Positions 6,406-13,882 of a stretch of DNA of 14,232 bases are shown here, piece by piece. The translations under genes were made by a program, and so were the position numbers. The notes below the pieces were generated by a model that did not search any database, was not told the origin of the DNA, and saw nothing but the letters and a program-made list of their open reading frames with translations. Numbering within the stretch: position 1 is the first letter of the stretch; the number at the start of each line of letters is the position of its first letter. Location of the stretch: positions 1 through 14,232 of the forward strand of contig CAYRYP010000035.1 in NCBI GenBank assembly GCA_964428485.1. Direction: 5' to 3'. The stretch comes from CAZPAN01 sp964428485. Its GTDB lineage: Bacteria > Actinomycetota > Coriobacteriia > Coriobacteriales > CADBOM01.

Positions 6406-9144
6406 ATGCGCAGCTGGAGAACGACAGAGCTGTACTTGATCCTTGCGGCAACGCCGATCCTGGCGCTGTTGTTCATCATGTCCGTGATCAGCTCGGGCGA
6501 AGATATCTCGTTCGAATCGCTCGCGGTGCCCATCGGCCTCTTCGTGGCCTACATCATCGCGCATTTCGCAGTCTGCAAGCTGGCACCCAACGCAGACAAC
6601 ACGCTGTTGCCCATCACCTACCTACTGTCGGGCATAGGTATCGCCTTCGTGTTCCGTCTCGCACCCGAACTGGCAACAAACCAGCTGATATGGCTGTTCA
6701 CCGGCGTCGCGCTCATGATCCTGACGCTCTTGCTTGTGCGCTCGATCGCATCACTTGCACGTTATAAGTACACGATCATGATCCTAGGAATCGTGCTCCT
6801 GCTCTTGCCAGCGGTGGTCGGAACCGAGCACTACGGATCCAAGATCTGGCTCACAATCGGCAGCTTCTCCTTCCAGCCCAGCGAGATCGCCAAGATCCTC
6901 ATAGTCATATTCCTAGCGTCCTACCTTGCCGAGAACCGCGAGATGCTCTCGGTTTCGTCCCGTAGGGTGCTGGGTTTCCAACTCCCAGACTTCAAGACGC
7001 TGCTGCCACTGCTGTTCATGCTCGCCCTGTCGCTGCTGATCGTCGTATTCGAGAGGGATCTGGGAAGCGCGCTGCTGTTCTTCGGCCTCTTCCTCACGAT
7101 GATATACGTGTGCACCGGGCGCATAAGCTACGTGCTTGTAAGCCTAGTCCTGCTGGCGGTGGCGGGTGTCGTGATGTACTTCTGCTTCAGCCACGTCCAG
7201 GACCGCATTGCCATCTGGCTCGACCCGTTCGAGTACGCTCAAGACGAGGGATACCAGCTCGTTCAGGCACTCTACTCCATGGCCGACGGCGGCTTGGTGG
7301 GAACCGGAATCGGACGGGGTCTGCCCACCAGCATCCCCGTTGTAGAAAGCGACTTCATCTTCGCAGCAATAGCCGAGGAGATGGGTCTTCTCGGGGCCTC
7401 GGGAGTGCTGATCGCCTTCCTACTCTTCTGCATCAGGGGATTCGCGGCGGCGGCCAGAGCCAGACGCGACGTGGACGCCTTCGCGGCTGTTGGACTCACC
7501 GCATCGATCTCCTTCCAGGCGTTCGTCATCGTCGGTGGCGTCACGGGACTCATCCCTCTCACCGGAGTCACCCTACCCTTCATGAGCCAGGGAGGATCGT
7601 CGCTGATCTCCAGCTTCATCATCGTGGGTCTGCTTCTGCGCACTAGCGACGATGCACCCGGCAGGGGTACCGAGCTCACCATGGCGTCGCGGGGCTTCGA
7701 CACCGGAGTGCTGGGGCGCGTGGCCCTTGGCAAGAGGCTCACGCGGATGCTCACGGTGTTCGCGGTGCTCTTCGCGCTGCTCATCGCCAACCTCACGATG
7801 ATCATGGTGGTGAGGGCCGACGAGCTCAAGTCGATGCCCTCCAACAACCATACGATCGCCAACAGTTCCAAGATAGAACGTGGCTCCATCATCACCTCCG
7901 ACGGAGTAGTGCTCGCGGAATCCGTCGCCGATGAGGACGGCTACTACAGCAGGGTCTACCCACAGGGCAGCCTTGCCGCGCATCTGATCGGATACTACTC
8001 GACCCAATACGGTTCCGCCGGCTTGGAGTCGTCACTCAATGAAACCCTCACGGGCAACCGCGACTTCTCCACTATCCAGGGGGCCATCACATCACTGGCA
8101 GGTGGCAGCAACCCCGGAAACGACGTGATCCTCACCATCAACTCGGAGATCCAAATGGCCTGCGAAAGCGTACTGTCCGGCAAGGTCGGGGCCGTCGTCG
8201 TGCTCGACCCGGACACCGGCGCCGTGCTCGCGATGGCATCCTCCCCCACCTACGACATCAATAACGTCTCAGATTACCTTGATGGGGATACCGATTCCGA
8301 CGCCCTGTTCAACAGGGCCACCTACGGTCTATACGCCCCGGGTTCCACCTTCAAGACGGTAACGTTGGCGCTCGCGCTGGAAAACGGCACCGCCACCCTC
8401 GAATCCATCTACAACTCACCAGGCAGCATCGAGATCGGAGGCGGCACCGTAAGCACGATTAACGGGACCGACTACGGCAACATATCCCTCATCCGCGCCT
8501 ACGCTGTCTCGAGCAACACGGTGTTCGCGCAGCTCGGTGAGGAACTTGGCGCCAAGAGCTTGGTGGAGGGTTCTGAGAGCTTCGGCTTCAACAGCGTGAT
8601 CAGCACCGACTTCGGCATCACAATGTCGCTGATGCCTGACGCGGACGAGATGACGACATGGGAGCTCGCCTGGGCGGCTGTCGGCCAGCCCGTAGGTGAG
8701 CACGAAAGCCCCGCCGGGCCACAGGCCACCGTCGTGCTGATGGCGATGATAGCCGCCGGGATGGCAAACGACGGACAGATCATGACACCCTACGTGGTCG
8801 ACTACATCAGCTCCCCCGAGGGAGCGGTGGTGAGTCAGACCTCGCCATCGGTCTACGCCACGCCGGTGAGTAGTGAGACCGCCGATCTGGTGATGGAGGC
8901 TATGGCTTCCGTAGTCGAGAGCGGTACCGGAACCGCAGCGCAGATATCGGGCGCCGAGGTGGTTGGAAAAACCGGAACCGCCCAGACCAGCGTCGAGGAC
9001 GACAATTCATGGTTCATCGGAACCGCCACGGCCAATGGCTGCAGCGTGACGATAGCCATCGTTATAGAGGATTCGACCAGCTCCGTGACGTCAGATGCGG
9101 GAAGCATCCTGCAGACCGCACTCACGTCACTCGGGGCGCTATAG
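6406..9144 (+). CDS. RodA/FtsW glycosyltransferase fused to class B penicillin-binding protein (PbpA type)
   Basis: A single 912-residue frame combines both steps of peptidoglycan assembly. Residues 1-415 are a SEDS polymerase (RodA/FtsW family, about 10 membrane helices) that joins lipid II into glycan; GYQLVQALYSMADGG (282-296), VVESDFIFAAIAEE (312-325, with D316 the likely catalytic aspartate) and PFMSQGGSSL (391-400) are family signatures. A linker (416-445) leads to an extra helix (about 446-468) that acts as the PBP membrane anchor. The PBP dimerisation region follows, then the transpeptidase with STFK (647-650, nucleophile S647), SSN (702-704) and KTG (855-857), all intact, so the enzyme should crosslink and bind beta-lactams. 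In mycobacteria rodA and pbpA are separate adjacent genes. The start is 3 bases after the phosphatase stop, with GGTGATC about 8 bases upstream. It is presumed to be the elongation-type enzyme of the module. Confidence 0.93.
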   Translation: MRSWRTTELYLILAATPILALLFIMSVISSGEDISFESLAVPIGLFVAYIIAHFAVCKLAPNADNTLLPITYLLSGIGIAFVFRLAPELATNQLIWLFTGVALMILTLLLVRSIASLARYKYTIMILGIVLLLLPAVVGTEHYGSKIWLTIGSFSFQPSEIAKILIVIFLASYLAENREMLSVSSRRVLGFQLPDFKTLLPLLFMLALSLLIVVFERDLGSALLFFGLFLTMIYVCTGRISYVLVSLVLLAVAGVVMYFCFSHVQDRIAIWLDPFEYAQDEGYQLVQALYSMADGGLVGTGIGRGLPTSIPVVESDFIFAAIAEEMGLLGASGVLIAFLLFCIRGFAAAARARRDVDAFAAVGLTASISFQAFVIVGGVTGLIPLTGVTLPFMSQGGSSLISSFIIVGLLLRTSDDAPGRGTELTMASRGFDTGVLGRVALGKRLTRMLTVFAVLFALLIANLTMIMVVRADELKSMPSNNHTIANSSKIERGSIITSDGVVLAESVADEDGYYSRVYPQGSLAAHLIGYYSTQYGSAGLESSLNETLTGNRDFSTIQGAITSLAGGSNPGNDVILTINSEIQMACESVLSGKVGAVVVLDPDTGAVLAMASSPTYDINNVSDYLDGDTDSDALFNRATYGLYAPGSTFKTVTLALALENGTATLESIYNSPGSIEIGGGTVSTINGTDYGNISLIRAYAVSSNTVFAQLGEELGAKSLVEGSESFGFNSVISTDFGITMSLMPDADEMTTWELAWAAVGQPVGEHESPAGPQATVVLMAMIAAGMANDGQIMTPYVVDYISSPEGAVVSQTSPSVYATPVSSETADLVMEAMASVVESGTGTAAQISGAEVVGKTGTAQTSVEDDNSWFIGTATANGCSVTIAIVIEDSTSSVTSDAGSILQTALTSLGAL

Positions 9145-9194
9145 GAGACGCGACTGCAGGCGGCGTGCTCGGCGTGCTCGCCTTCGGACTCGCG

Positions 9195-9214
9195 GCTCTC
9201 TTGAGAGCATTTTT
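9195..9214 (+). terminator. Short terminator-like hairpin after the RodA-PBP gene
   Basis: A 6-bp inverted repeat (9195-9200 with 9203-9208) is followed by A and five T. The stem is short and the loop tight, so it may only partly stop or pause transcription. It lies between the fusion gene and the PASTA kinase, which have a 179-base gap, unlike the tightly packed genes before them. Confidence 0.35.
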
Positions 9215-9261
9215 GTACGTAGGAAGTGAGAGATATAGAGCAAGTTGTGGGATATGGCGTG

Positions 9262-9270
9262 TGCTAGACT
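9262..9270 (+). promoter_or_regulatory. Candidate extended -10 promoter for the PASTA kinase
   Basis: TGC followed by TAGACT is an extended -10 pattern 54 bases before the TTG start of the kinase and downstream of the terminator-like hairpin. There is no good -35 box. It could give the kinase its own transcript. Confidence 0.3.
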
Positions 9271-9323
9271 CTGTCAGGACAGCGCGCAATATCTACGCGT
9301 AGCGGAAGGCCCGGGGATGACAA

Positions 9324-11186
9324 TTGATTAACAAGACCATCGCCTCTCGATACAGGATTATAGAGAGGGTCGGAATTGGTGGGATGGCCGAAGTCTACAA
9401 GGCCCAGGACGAAGTTCTCGGCAGACTCGACGCGGTGAAGGTGCTCCTACCGCAGTTCGCATCCGATCAGACATTCGCGGCCAGATTCCGCCAGGAGGCG
9501 CAGGCCGCTGCCAACCTGTCGAGCCCCTATATCGTCAACATCTACGACTGGGGACTCGACGGGGAGACCTACTACATAGTCATGGAGTTCGTGAAAGGGA
9601 CCGATCTCAAAACGGCCATCGCTCAACGCGGCTCGATCGACCAACGTAAGGTCGCCCAAATCGCCTCCCAGATATGCTCGGGTCTCGCCGTTGCGCACGA
9701 GAACGATATCATTCACCGCGACATCAAACCGCAAAATATCATGGTGCAGCCCGATGGCAACATCAAGATCATGGACTTCGGAGTGGCTAAAGCCGGCAAC
9801 TCCACGATGACCCAAACCGGCTCGGTACTGGGAACCGCCAACTACGTCTCCCCCGAGCAGGCGCAGGGCAAGACCCCCACCGCCGCCTCCGACATCTACT
9901 CCCTGGGCATCCTCATGTACGAAGCCGTCACCGGAAGGCTGCCGTTCGAGGGTCAGGATGCGATATCGGTAGCGCTCAAGCAGGTCAACGAGACTCCGGT
10001 CGCCCCCAGCGTCTACAACCCCTCCATCGACCCTGCGTTCGAGGCCATCATACTCAAGGCCATGGAGAAGGATCCGCTTGCCAGGTTCGAGAGCGCCAAC
10101 GAGATGCGCACGGCGCTCACCGCCTACCTCAGCGGCAATCCCCTCAACCTCCAATCCGCCGCCAAGACCCAGGTCATAAGCGGTGCCGAGACCACCAGAG
10201 TCCTGACCACTGAAGCCGACGAGACCGCCGTGAGGCCGGTTCGCACGACGACGGATTCGCAAAGCTCCAGCGGGAAAAAGGGCAGCAATCGCAAGCGCAA
10301 CATAATCATCGCCGTGTGCGTTGTCGCGGTGGTGGCCATCATCGGCTGCGCCGTGGGGTTCGGACTCTTCGGCGGGAGCAGCGAGGGCAGAGTGCCCGAT
10401 GTGCTCGGAAAAACCCAGGAAGAGGCCGAACAGCTCATCGAGGAAGCAGGGTTCACCGTCGGAACGGTCACCCAAGACTACAGCAGCACCTATGAGTCGG
10501 GGCTGGTCATGAGCCAGAGCCCAAAGGGCAACACCGAAGCCGATCCCGGATCTACCGTCAACATCGTGATCTCTCAGGGCGATCCCCCAGCCAACCAGGT
10601 CAGCGTACCGGATCTCACCGACATGACCGTGGAGGAAGCGACCAACGCACTAAACGAGCTGAACCTGCAATGTGTCTCTGGAAACGCCGTGAGCTCGACC
10701 ACGGTCCAGATTGGAAACGTTGCCGACCAGGATATCGAGCCCGGCACATTGGTTGACGAGGGCACCACCATCACCATCTATACCTCTTCGGGAACCACGG
10801 TCCCCTCAGTCATGGGAACTTCGGAGTCCAGCGCGATCAGCGCACTTGAGAGTGCGGGACTCAGCGTAAGCGTTCAGAGGCAGGAGTCCGAGAGTACAAC
10901 TGGAACCGTCATCGCAGTTAGCCACACCGCTGGAACGGTAGTTAACCCCGGAACCGTGGTCACGATAACCGTTGCCACGGAGCCCTCCGGCGTGGAGGTT
11001 CCCAACGTCGTGGGAGACGACGTCAACACCGCGATCAGCAAGATCACGAGCGCAGGACTCTCCTACACGGTCGTCTACCAGACGAGTACGTCATCGACCG
11101 CTGGAACCGTCATATCCACCAGCCCATCGGCATCGACGAGGGTTTCGGAGGGATCCACCGTCACCCTGACCGTCGCTCAGGATTAG
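9324..11186 (+). CDS. pknB: PASTA-domain Ser/Thr protein kinase, PknB type
   Basis: Transmembrane receptor kinase of 620 residues that couples sensing of cell-wall fragments or lipid II to phosphorylation of growth and division proteins. The kinase domain (about 9-270) has glycine loop GIGGMAEVY (17-25), K39, HRDIKPQN (131-138), DFG (151-153) and SPE (176-178). The activation loop keeps TQT with T163 and T165, the pair autophosphorylated in mycobacterial PknB. A basic juxtamembrane segment precedes one membrane helix (about 326-347). Four external PASTA repeats follow at about 355-418, 426-488, 491-552 and 557-618, each with a VPxxxG/T opening and a G(S/T)xVxxxxS/T ending. The start is TTG, the first in-frame possibility after a TGA, with GGGGA six bases upstream. 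It ends the plus-strand block, is partly uncoupled from it by the gap upstream, and converges on terC. Confidence 0.96.
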   Translation: MINKTIASRYRIIERVGIGGMAEVYKAQDEVLGRLDAVKVLLPQFASDQTFAARFRQEAQAAANLSSPYIVNIYDWGLDGETYYIVMEFVKGTDLKTAIAQRGSIDQRKVAQIASQICSGLAVAHENDIIHRDIKPQNIMVQPDGNIKIMDFGVAKAGNSTMTQTGSVLGTANYVSPEQAQGKTPTAASDIYSLGILMYEAVTGRLPFEGQDAISVALKQVNETPVAPSVYNPSIDPAFEAIILKAMEKDPLARFESANEMRTALTAYLSGNPLNLQSAAKTQVISGAETTRVLTTEADETAVRPVRTTTDSQSSSGKKGSNRKRNIIIAVCVVAVVAIIGCAVGFGLFGGSSEGRVPDVLGKTQEEAEQLIEEAGFTVGTVTQDYSSTYESGLVMSQSPKGNTEADPGSTVNIVISQGDPPANQVSVPDLTDMTVEEATNALNELNLQCVSGNAVSSTTVQIGNVADQDIEPGTLVDEGTTITIYTSSGTTVPSVMGTSESSAISALESAGLSVSVQRQESESTTGTVIAVSHTAGTVVNPGTVVTITVATEPSGVEVPNVVGDDVNTAISKITSAGLSYTVVYQTSTSSTAGTVISTSPSASTRVSEGSTVTLTVAQD

Positions 11187-11195
11187 TCAGCACTA

Positions 11196-11228
11196 GCAGA
11201 GGGTGCCGAGCTACTTCGCGCCCTCTGC
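11196..11228 (+). terminator. Hairpin between convergent pknB and terC
   Basis: An 11-bp inverted repeat (11196-11206 with 11218-11228) encloses an 11-base loop, starts 9 bases after the pknB stop and overlaps the last codons of terC. It pairs fully in the plus-strand RNA (one U-G pair) but has a C-A mismatch in the minus-strand RNA, so it fits pknB better. There is no T tract on either side, so it may be a Rho-assisted or 3'-protecting structure and not a classic terminator. Confidence 0.4.
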
Positions 11229-12140
11229 CGTCGACTTACGCATCTTCTCCAGGTTTCGCGTGTACATGGAAAGCAGCCAGACCACAAGACCCGAGACCAC
11301 CAGCCCCAGGATGCACATCGAGGGCCCAAAAACCATAGGCATCGCGACGTTGAGCACGATGCTTACGATAGTTAGCGCCACCATGCTTACAACAATACCT
11401 CTCTTCCCCCAATTGATCTCCACCACCTGTACCACGAGAGCGAAGGCCATCGCATAGTATACGGTGGTCTTGTCGAGGTGGACCGACAGGCTCTCGCAAA
11501 CAAGCAGCACGCCCACCATCACGATGAAGGTCAGAGCCAGAATCTTGATCCCGGAGTGCTTGTTGATGAAGTTGGAGATTACATCGGCGAAGATGATCAT
11601 GATCGCCACGGCCACCATCACCGCGAGTATCATGATCGGCAGGTCGTTGACCAATCCAGTAGCCGTAATGACGGAGTCGAGCGAGAACACCACGTCCATC
11701 ACCATGATGAGACACACGCCACGAAACAGTCCGATCTGCCTGCGATTGCCCCCCTCCAAAGACGACTCATCCTCGTCGTGAAGGCGAATCTTGGAGATGA
11801 GCTCGATCGCACCCTTGTAGACTAGGTAGATCCCACCTGCGAGCATGATGAGTTCTCGCGCGGTGATCTCGCCCATCTCTCCTGGAAGGAACGGAATTGA
11901 GAAAAGCGGGTTTTCCAGCGACATCAGCCAGGACACGCTGCACAGAAGCAAAATTCTCATCAACAGGGCGCCGCATAGCCCCAGCCTGCGCCCGAGTCTC
12001 TGCCTGTTCTTGGGAAGCCGATCGGTAGTTATAACGAGGAAGACCAGGTTGTCTATTCCCAGAACCATCTCAAGGAAGGTAAGTGTGGCCAGTTCAACCC
12101 AAGCCTGGGGATCAGAGAAAACGGAGATCAGATCCACCAT
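11211..12140 (-). CDS. TerC-family membrane protein (probable manganese exporter)
   Basis: Integral membrane protein of 309 residues. TerC-family proteins such as E. coli Alx and B. subtilis MeeF/MeeY export Mn(II) and help load metal onto secreted enzymes. The acidic signatures are present: LEMVLGIDNLVF (23-34, E24 and D30) and MDVVFSLDSVITATG (148-162, D149 and D155), with about seven membrane helices. The first 235 residues resemble the E. coli YgdQ type. About 65 further residues add two more hydrophobic segments (about 247-266 and 271-291) and a basic tail. The ATG at 12140 gives a typical N-terminus; its nearest ribosome site, GGAAGG, is 13 bases away. An in-frame TTG at 12164 has no ribosome site and was not used. 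It lies 37 bases after the tRNA-Val terminator and converges on pknB. Substrate is inferred from the family only. Confidence 0.88.
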   Translation of the reverse strand: MVDLISVFSDPQAWVELATLTFLEMVLGIDNLVFLVITTDRLPKNRQRLGRRLGLCGALLMRILLLCSVSWLMSLENPLFSIPFLPGEMGEITARELIMLAGGIYLVYKGAIELISKIRLHDEDESSLEGGNRRQIGLFRGVCLIMVMDVVFSLDSVITATGLVNDLPIMILAVMVAVAIMIIFADVISNFINKHSGIKILALTFIVMVGVLLVCESLSVHLDKTTVYYAMAFALVVQVVEINWGKRGIVVSMVALTIVSIVLNVAMPMVFGPSMCILGLVVSGLVVWLLSMYTRNLEKMRKSTAEGAK

Positions 12141-12177
12141 GTTAAGCGTATCGCCTTCCGGCAAAAATCAGTACCGC

Positions 12178-12215
12178 AAAAGGGGCCTGTAGGCTTCAAA
12201 CAACCTGCAGGCCCC
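12178..12215 (-). terminator. Rho-independent terminator after tRNA-Val
   Basis: On the minus strand an 8-bp GC-rich stem GGGGCCTG/CAGGCCCC (12208-12215 with 12182-12189), extended inside by AGG/CCT after a mismatch, is followed by TTTT. It begins 10 bases after the tRNA CCA end. There is no T tract on the plus strand. Confidence 0.85.
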
Positions 12216-12225
12216 GTTGTGTGCC

Positions 12226-12300
12226 TGGTGGGCGATAACGGATTCGAACCGCTGGCCTTGTGCGTGTAAAGCACCTGCGCTACCACTGCGCCAATCGCCC
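12226..12300 (-). tRNA. tRNA-Val (anticodon UAC)
   Basis: The 75-base minus-strand gene has acceptor stem GGGCGAT/ATCGCCC, D arm GCGC/GCGC, anticodon loop TTTACAC giving anticodon TAC (UAC, valine), T arm with GGTTCGAATCC, discriminator A and an encoded CCA. The first pair of the anticodon stem (27-43) is G-A and not Watson-Crick; the other four pairs are intact. Confidence 0.96.
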
Positions 12301-12339
12301 AACTCTTGCGCTGCGAGCATCCAGTCGCAACGTCAATAA

Positions 12340-12368
12340 ATTATCACAGACGAAAAAGCTGCGGACAA
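12340..12368 (-). promoter_or_regulatory. Promoter for tRNA-Val
   Basis: On the minus strand TTGTCC (12363-12368) and GATAAT (12340-12345) are 17 bases apart, with TGT just before the -10 as in extended -10 promoters. The start point would be about 33 bases before the mature tRNA. Confidence 0.65.
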
Positions 12369-12384
12369 GCTGTTACGGAGCTCG

Positions 12385-12425
12385 AAAAAGCGGAAGGACC
12401 GGGACCTGCCGCAGGTTCCCGGCCC
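12385..12425 (-). terminator. Rho-independent terminator after the MFS gene
   Basis: A 13-bp GC-rich stem with one bulged A (12412-12425 with 12396-12408) and a 3-base loop is followed on the minus strand by a short spacer and CTTTTT (12385-12390). It lies about 90 bases after the MFS stop. Nothing else is seen in 12426-12514. Confidence 0.75.
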
Positions 12426-12514
12426 AACCAGAAGAAGAAACGAATGCTTGAAGTCTCAACAGGCTGATCGTTGATTTCCCGCCTGTCTCAAATCAGACTT
12501 CCGATCCACCGCTG

Positions 12515-13753
12515 CTAGGCGTTGGCAGTGCCCCTCTTCCTCACAGCAAGAACGATGAGGACGATGAGGGTGATGACACCGCAGACCAGATGTCCACCGG
12601 CTGCAAAACCCATAACCGGACCACCGGCGGCAAGACCCATGCTCTCGGAGACCATGTTGAGGATAGTGGGTCCAAGATACTGCGAGAAGCCGAGGACGCA
12701 GGTGGAGACTCCAAGGATGTAGGAAGCGTTCTTCTTTCCTCCTAGATTACCGATCAAGCGAACCATGACGGGCATGAAGCATCCGGTTCCAAGACCCTGG
12801 ATGACGCAGGCCACGCAGGCAAGCGCGAAGTTGTCTGCATTGGAGAGGATCATAAGACCGATTCCGGTGACGATCCAGCCGATTCCCATCGCATACCTGT
12901 CCATGAACTTGGCCCTCATGATGAAGCCGAAGAGCAGACCGATGACGAGGGAGCCGACGGTAGCCATCGACTGAGCGAGACCAGCATTGGCGGAGGTGAG
13001 TCCAAGCTCGTCGACGATCTTCATCGAGATGTTGGTGTAGAAGGGCATGTTGAAGAAGTTGTACGCGAAGTAGGCGACCATAAGAACTATGGCGGCGATG
13101 ATGAACTTGCTGCCGGTAGCGTGAGTCTCCTCCTCGACGACCTCCTCGACGACCTTCTCTTCCTTCTTCTTGCTGCCCTCAACGGGAATGAAGATGAAGC
13201 AGAAGACGAGGATGACGATCGGGATCAGGTAGGTGAGGAACGACACCCTCCAACCCTGGAGAGCGAGGATTCCACCAACGTTGGTCCAGAGGATTCCACC
13301 GAGAGAGGTGACGACGGAGTTGAACCCGAGCAGGGTGTCCTGCACCTTGCCGTGGTAGAGTTCGACGATCATCGACTGGGCCAGCGGCCACATGACGCCC
13401 ATTCCAACTCCGAAGACTCCGCGCCAAACGAGAATCGTGGTGAAGTCAGCGGCGAAGTAGGGTGCGACACCACCGACGATTAGGATGATCGAGCCGGCGG
13501 TGAACAGCGTGCGGAAGGAGAACTTCGCACGTAGGGCGGAGTATGCCAGAGATGCCGGGATCATGAGGATCGAGGGCACCGTGGTTACGAGCTGAATAGT
13601 ACTGAAGGGAATCTCGGTAAAATCCTGCTGAATATACGCAAGGGCGGGAGATTCCGCGCTTGACGACTGGCACAGAACCGCGACGAGCAAAACAGCGGCC
13701 ATCGAAATCACAGTATTGGGATTTCTGAAACGCTTCTTGACCTGTTCGGCCAT
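12515..13753 (-). CDS. Major facilitator superfamily transporter
   Basis: Inner-membrane carrier of 412 residues, with about 12 membrane helices in two halves (about 14-190 and 217-403). The halves are split by a very charged cytoplasmic loop rich in Lys and Glu (193-215), as usual in this superfamily. The opening NTVISMAAVLLVAVLCQSSS and the WRGVFGVGMGVMWPLAQSMI region (110-129) look like anion or organic-acid type MFS carriers, but the substrate cannot be read from sequence. The ATG has a very strong AGGAGGAGGT site 5 bases upstream, suggesting high expression. It lies 129 bases downstream of a glycyl radical enzyme gene on the same strand and has its own terminator, so it probably moves that enzyme's substrate or product. 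Confidence 0.9.
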   Translation of the reverse strand: MAEQVKKRFRNPNTVISMAAVLLVAVLCQSSSAESPALAYIQQDFTEIPFSTIQLVTTVPSILMIPASLAYSALRAKFSFRTLFTAGSIILIVGGVAPYFAADFTTILVWRGVFGVGMGVMWPLAQSMIVELYHGKVQDTLLGFNSVVTSLGGILWTNVGGILALQGWRVSFLTYLIPIVILVFCFIFIPVEGSKKKEEKVVEEVVEEETHATGSKFIIAAIVLMVAYFAYNFFNMPFYTNISMKIVDELGLTSANAGLAQSMATVGSLVIGLLFGFIMRAKFMDRYAMGIGWIVTGIGLMILSNADNFALACVACVIQGLGTGCFMPVMVRLIGNLGGKKNASYILGVSTCVLGFSQYLGPTILNMVSESMGLAAGGPVMGFAAGGHLVCGVITLIVLIVLAVRKRGTANA

Positions 13754-13831
13754 GTCTACCTCCTCCTAAACTTGATTTCCATAGACATATGCCAATACCG
13801 ACCGAATAAGACGAGGTGCATCCCGCGGTGC

Positions 13832-13849
13832 GGCATCCCTTGGGATGCC
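13832..13849 (-). other. Perfect hairpin between the glycyl radical enzyme and MFS genes
   Basis: GGCATCCC (13832-13839) and GGGATGCC (13842-13849) form an 8-bp perfect inverted repeat 33 bases after the enzyme stop codon. No T tract follows, so it is more likely an RNA processing or stability element than a terminator. A second GCATCCC copy at 13818-13824 could pair with the same arm. Confidence 0.45.
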
Positions 13850-13882
13850 CCGTCGAATTCACTGTTTTCTGGGACCGGGACG

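Noticed and set aside
9447..10475. A 342-codon open frame antisense to pknB
   Set aside because: It is a composition shadow in GC-rich DNA: Gly/Leu/Val-rich low-complexity protein, no recognisable domain, and it fully overlaps a well-supported kinase gene.
12141..12164. TTG at 12164 as the terC start
   Set aside because: It has no ribosome site and would add eight residues not expected in the family; ATG at 12140 gives a typical TerC N-terminus.
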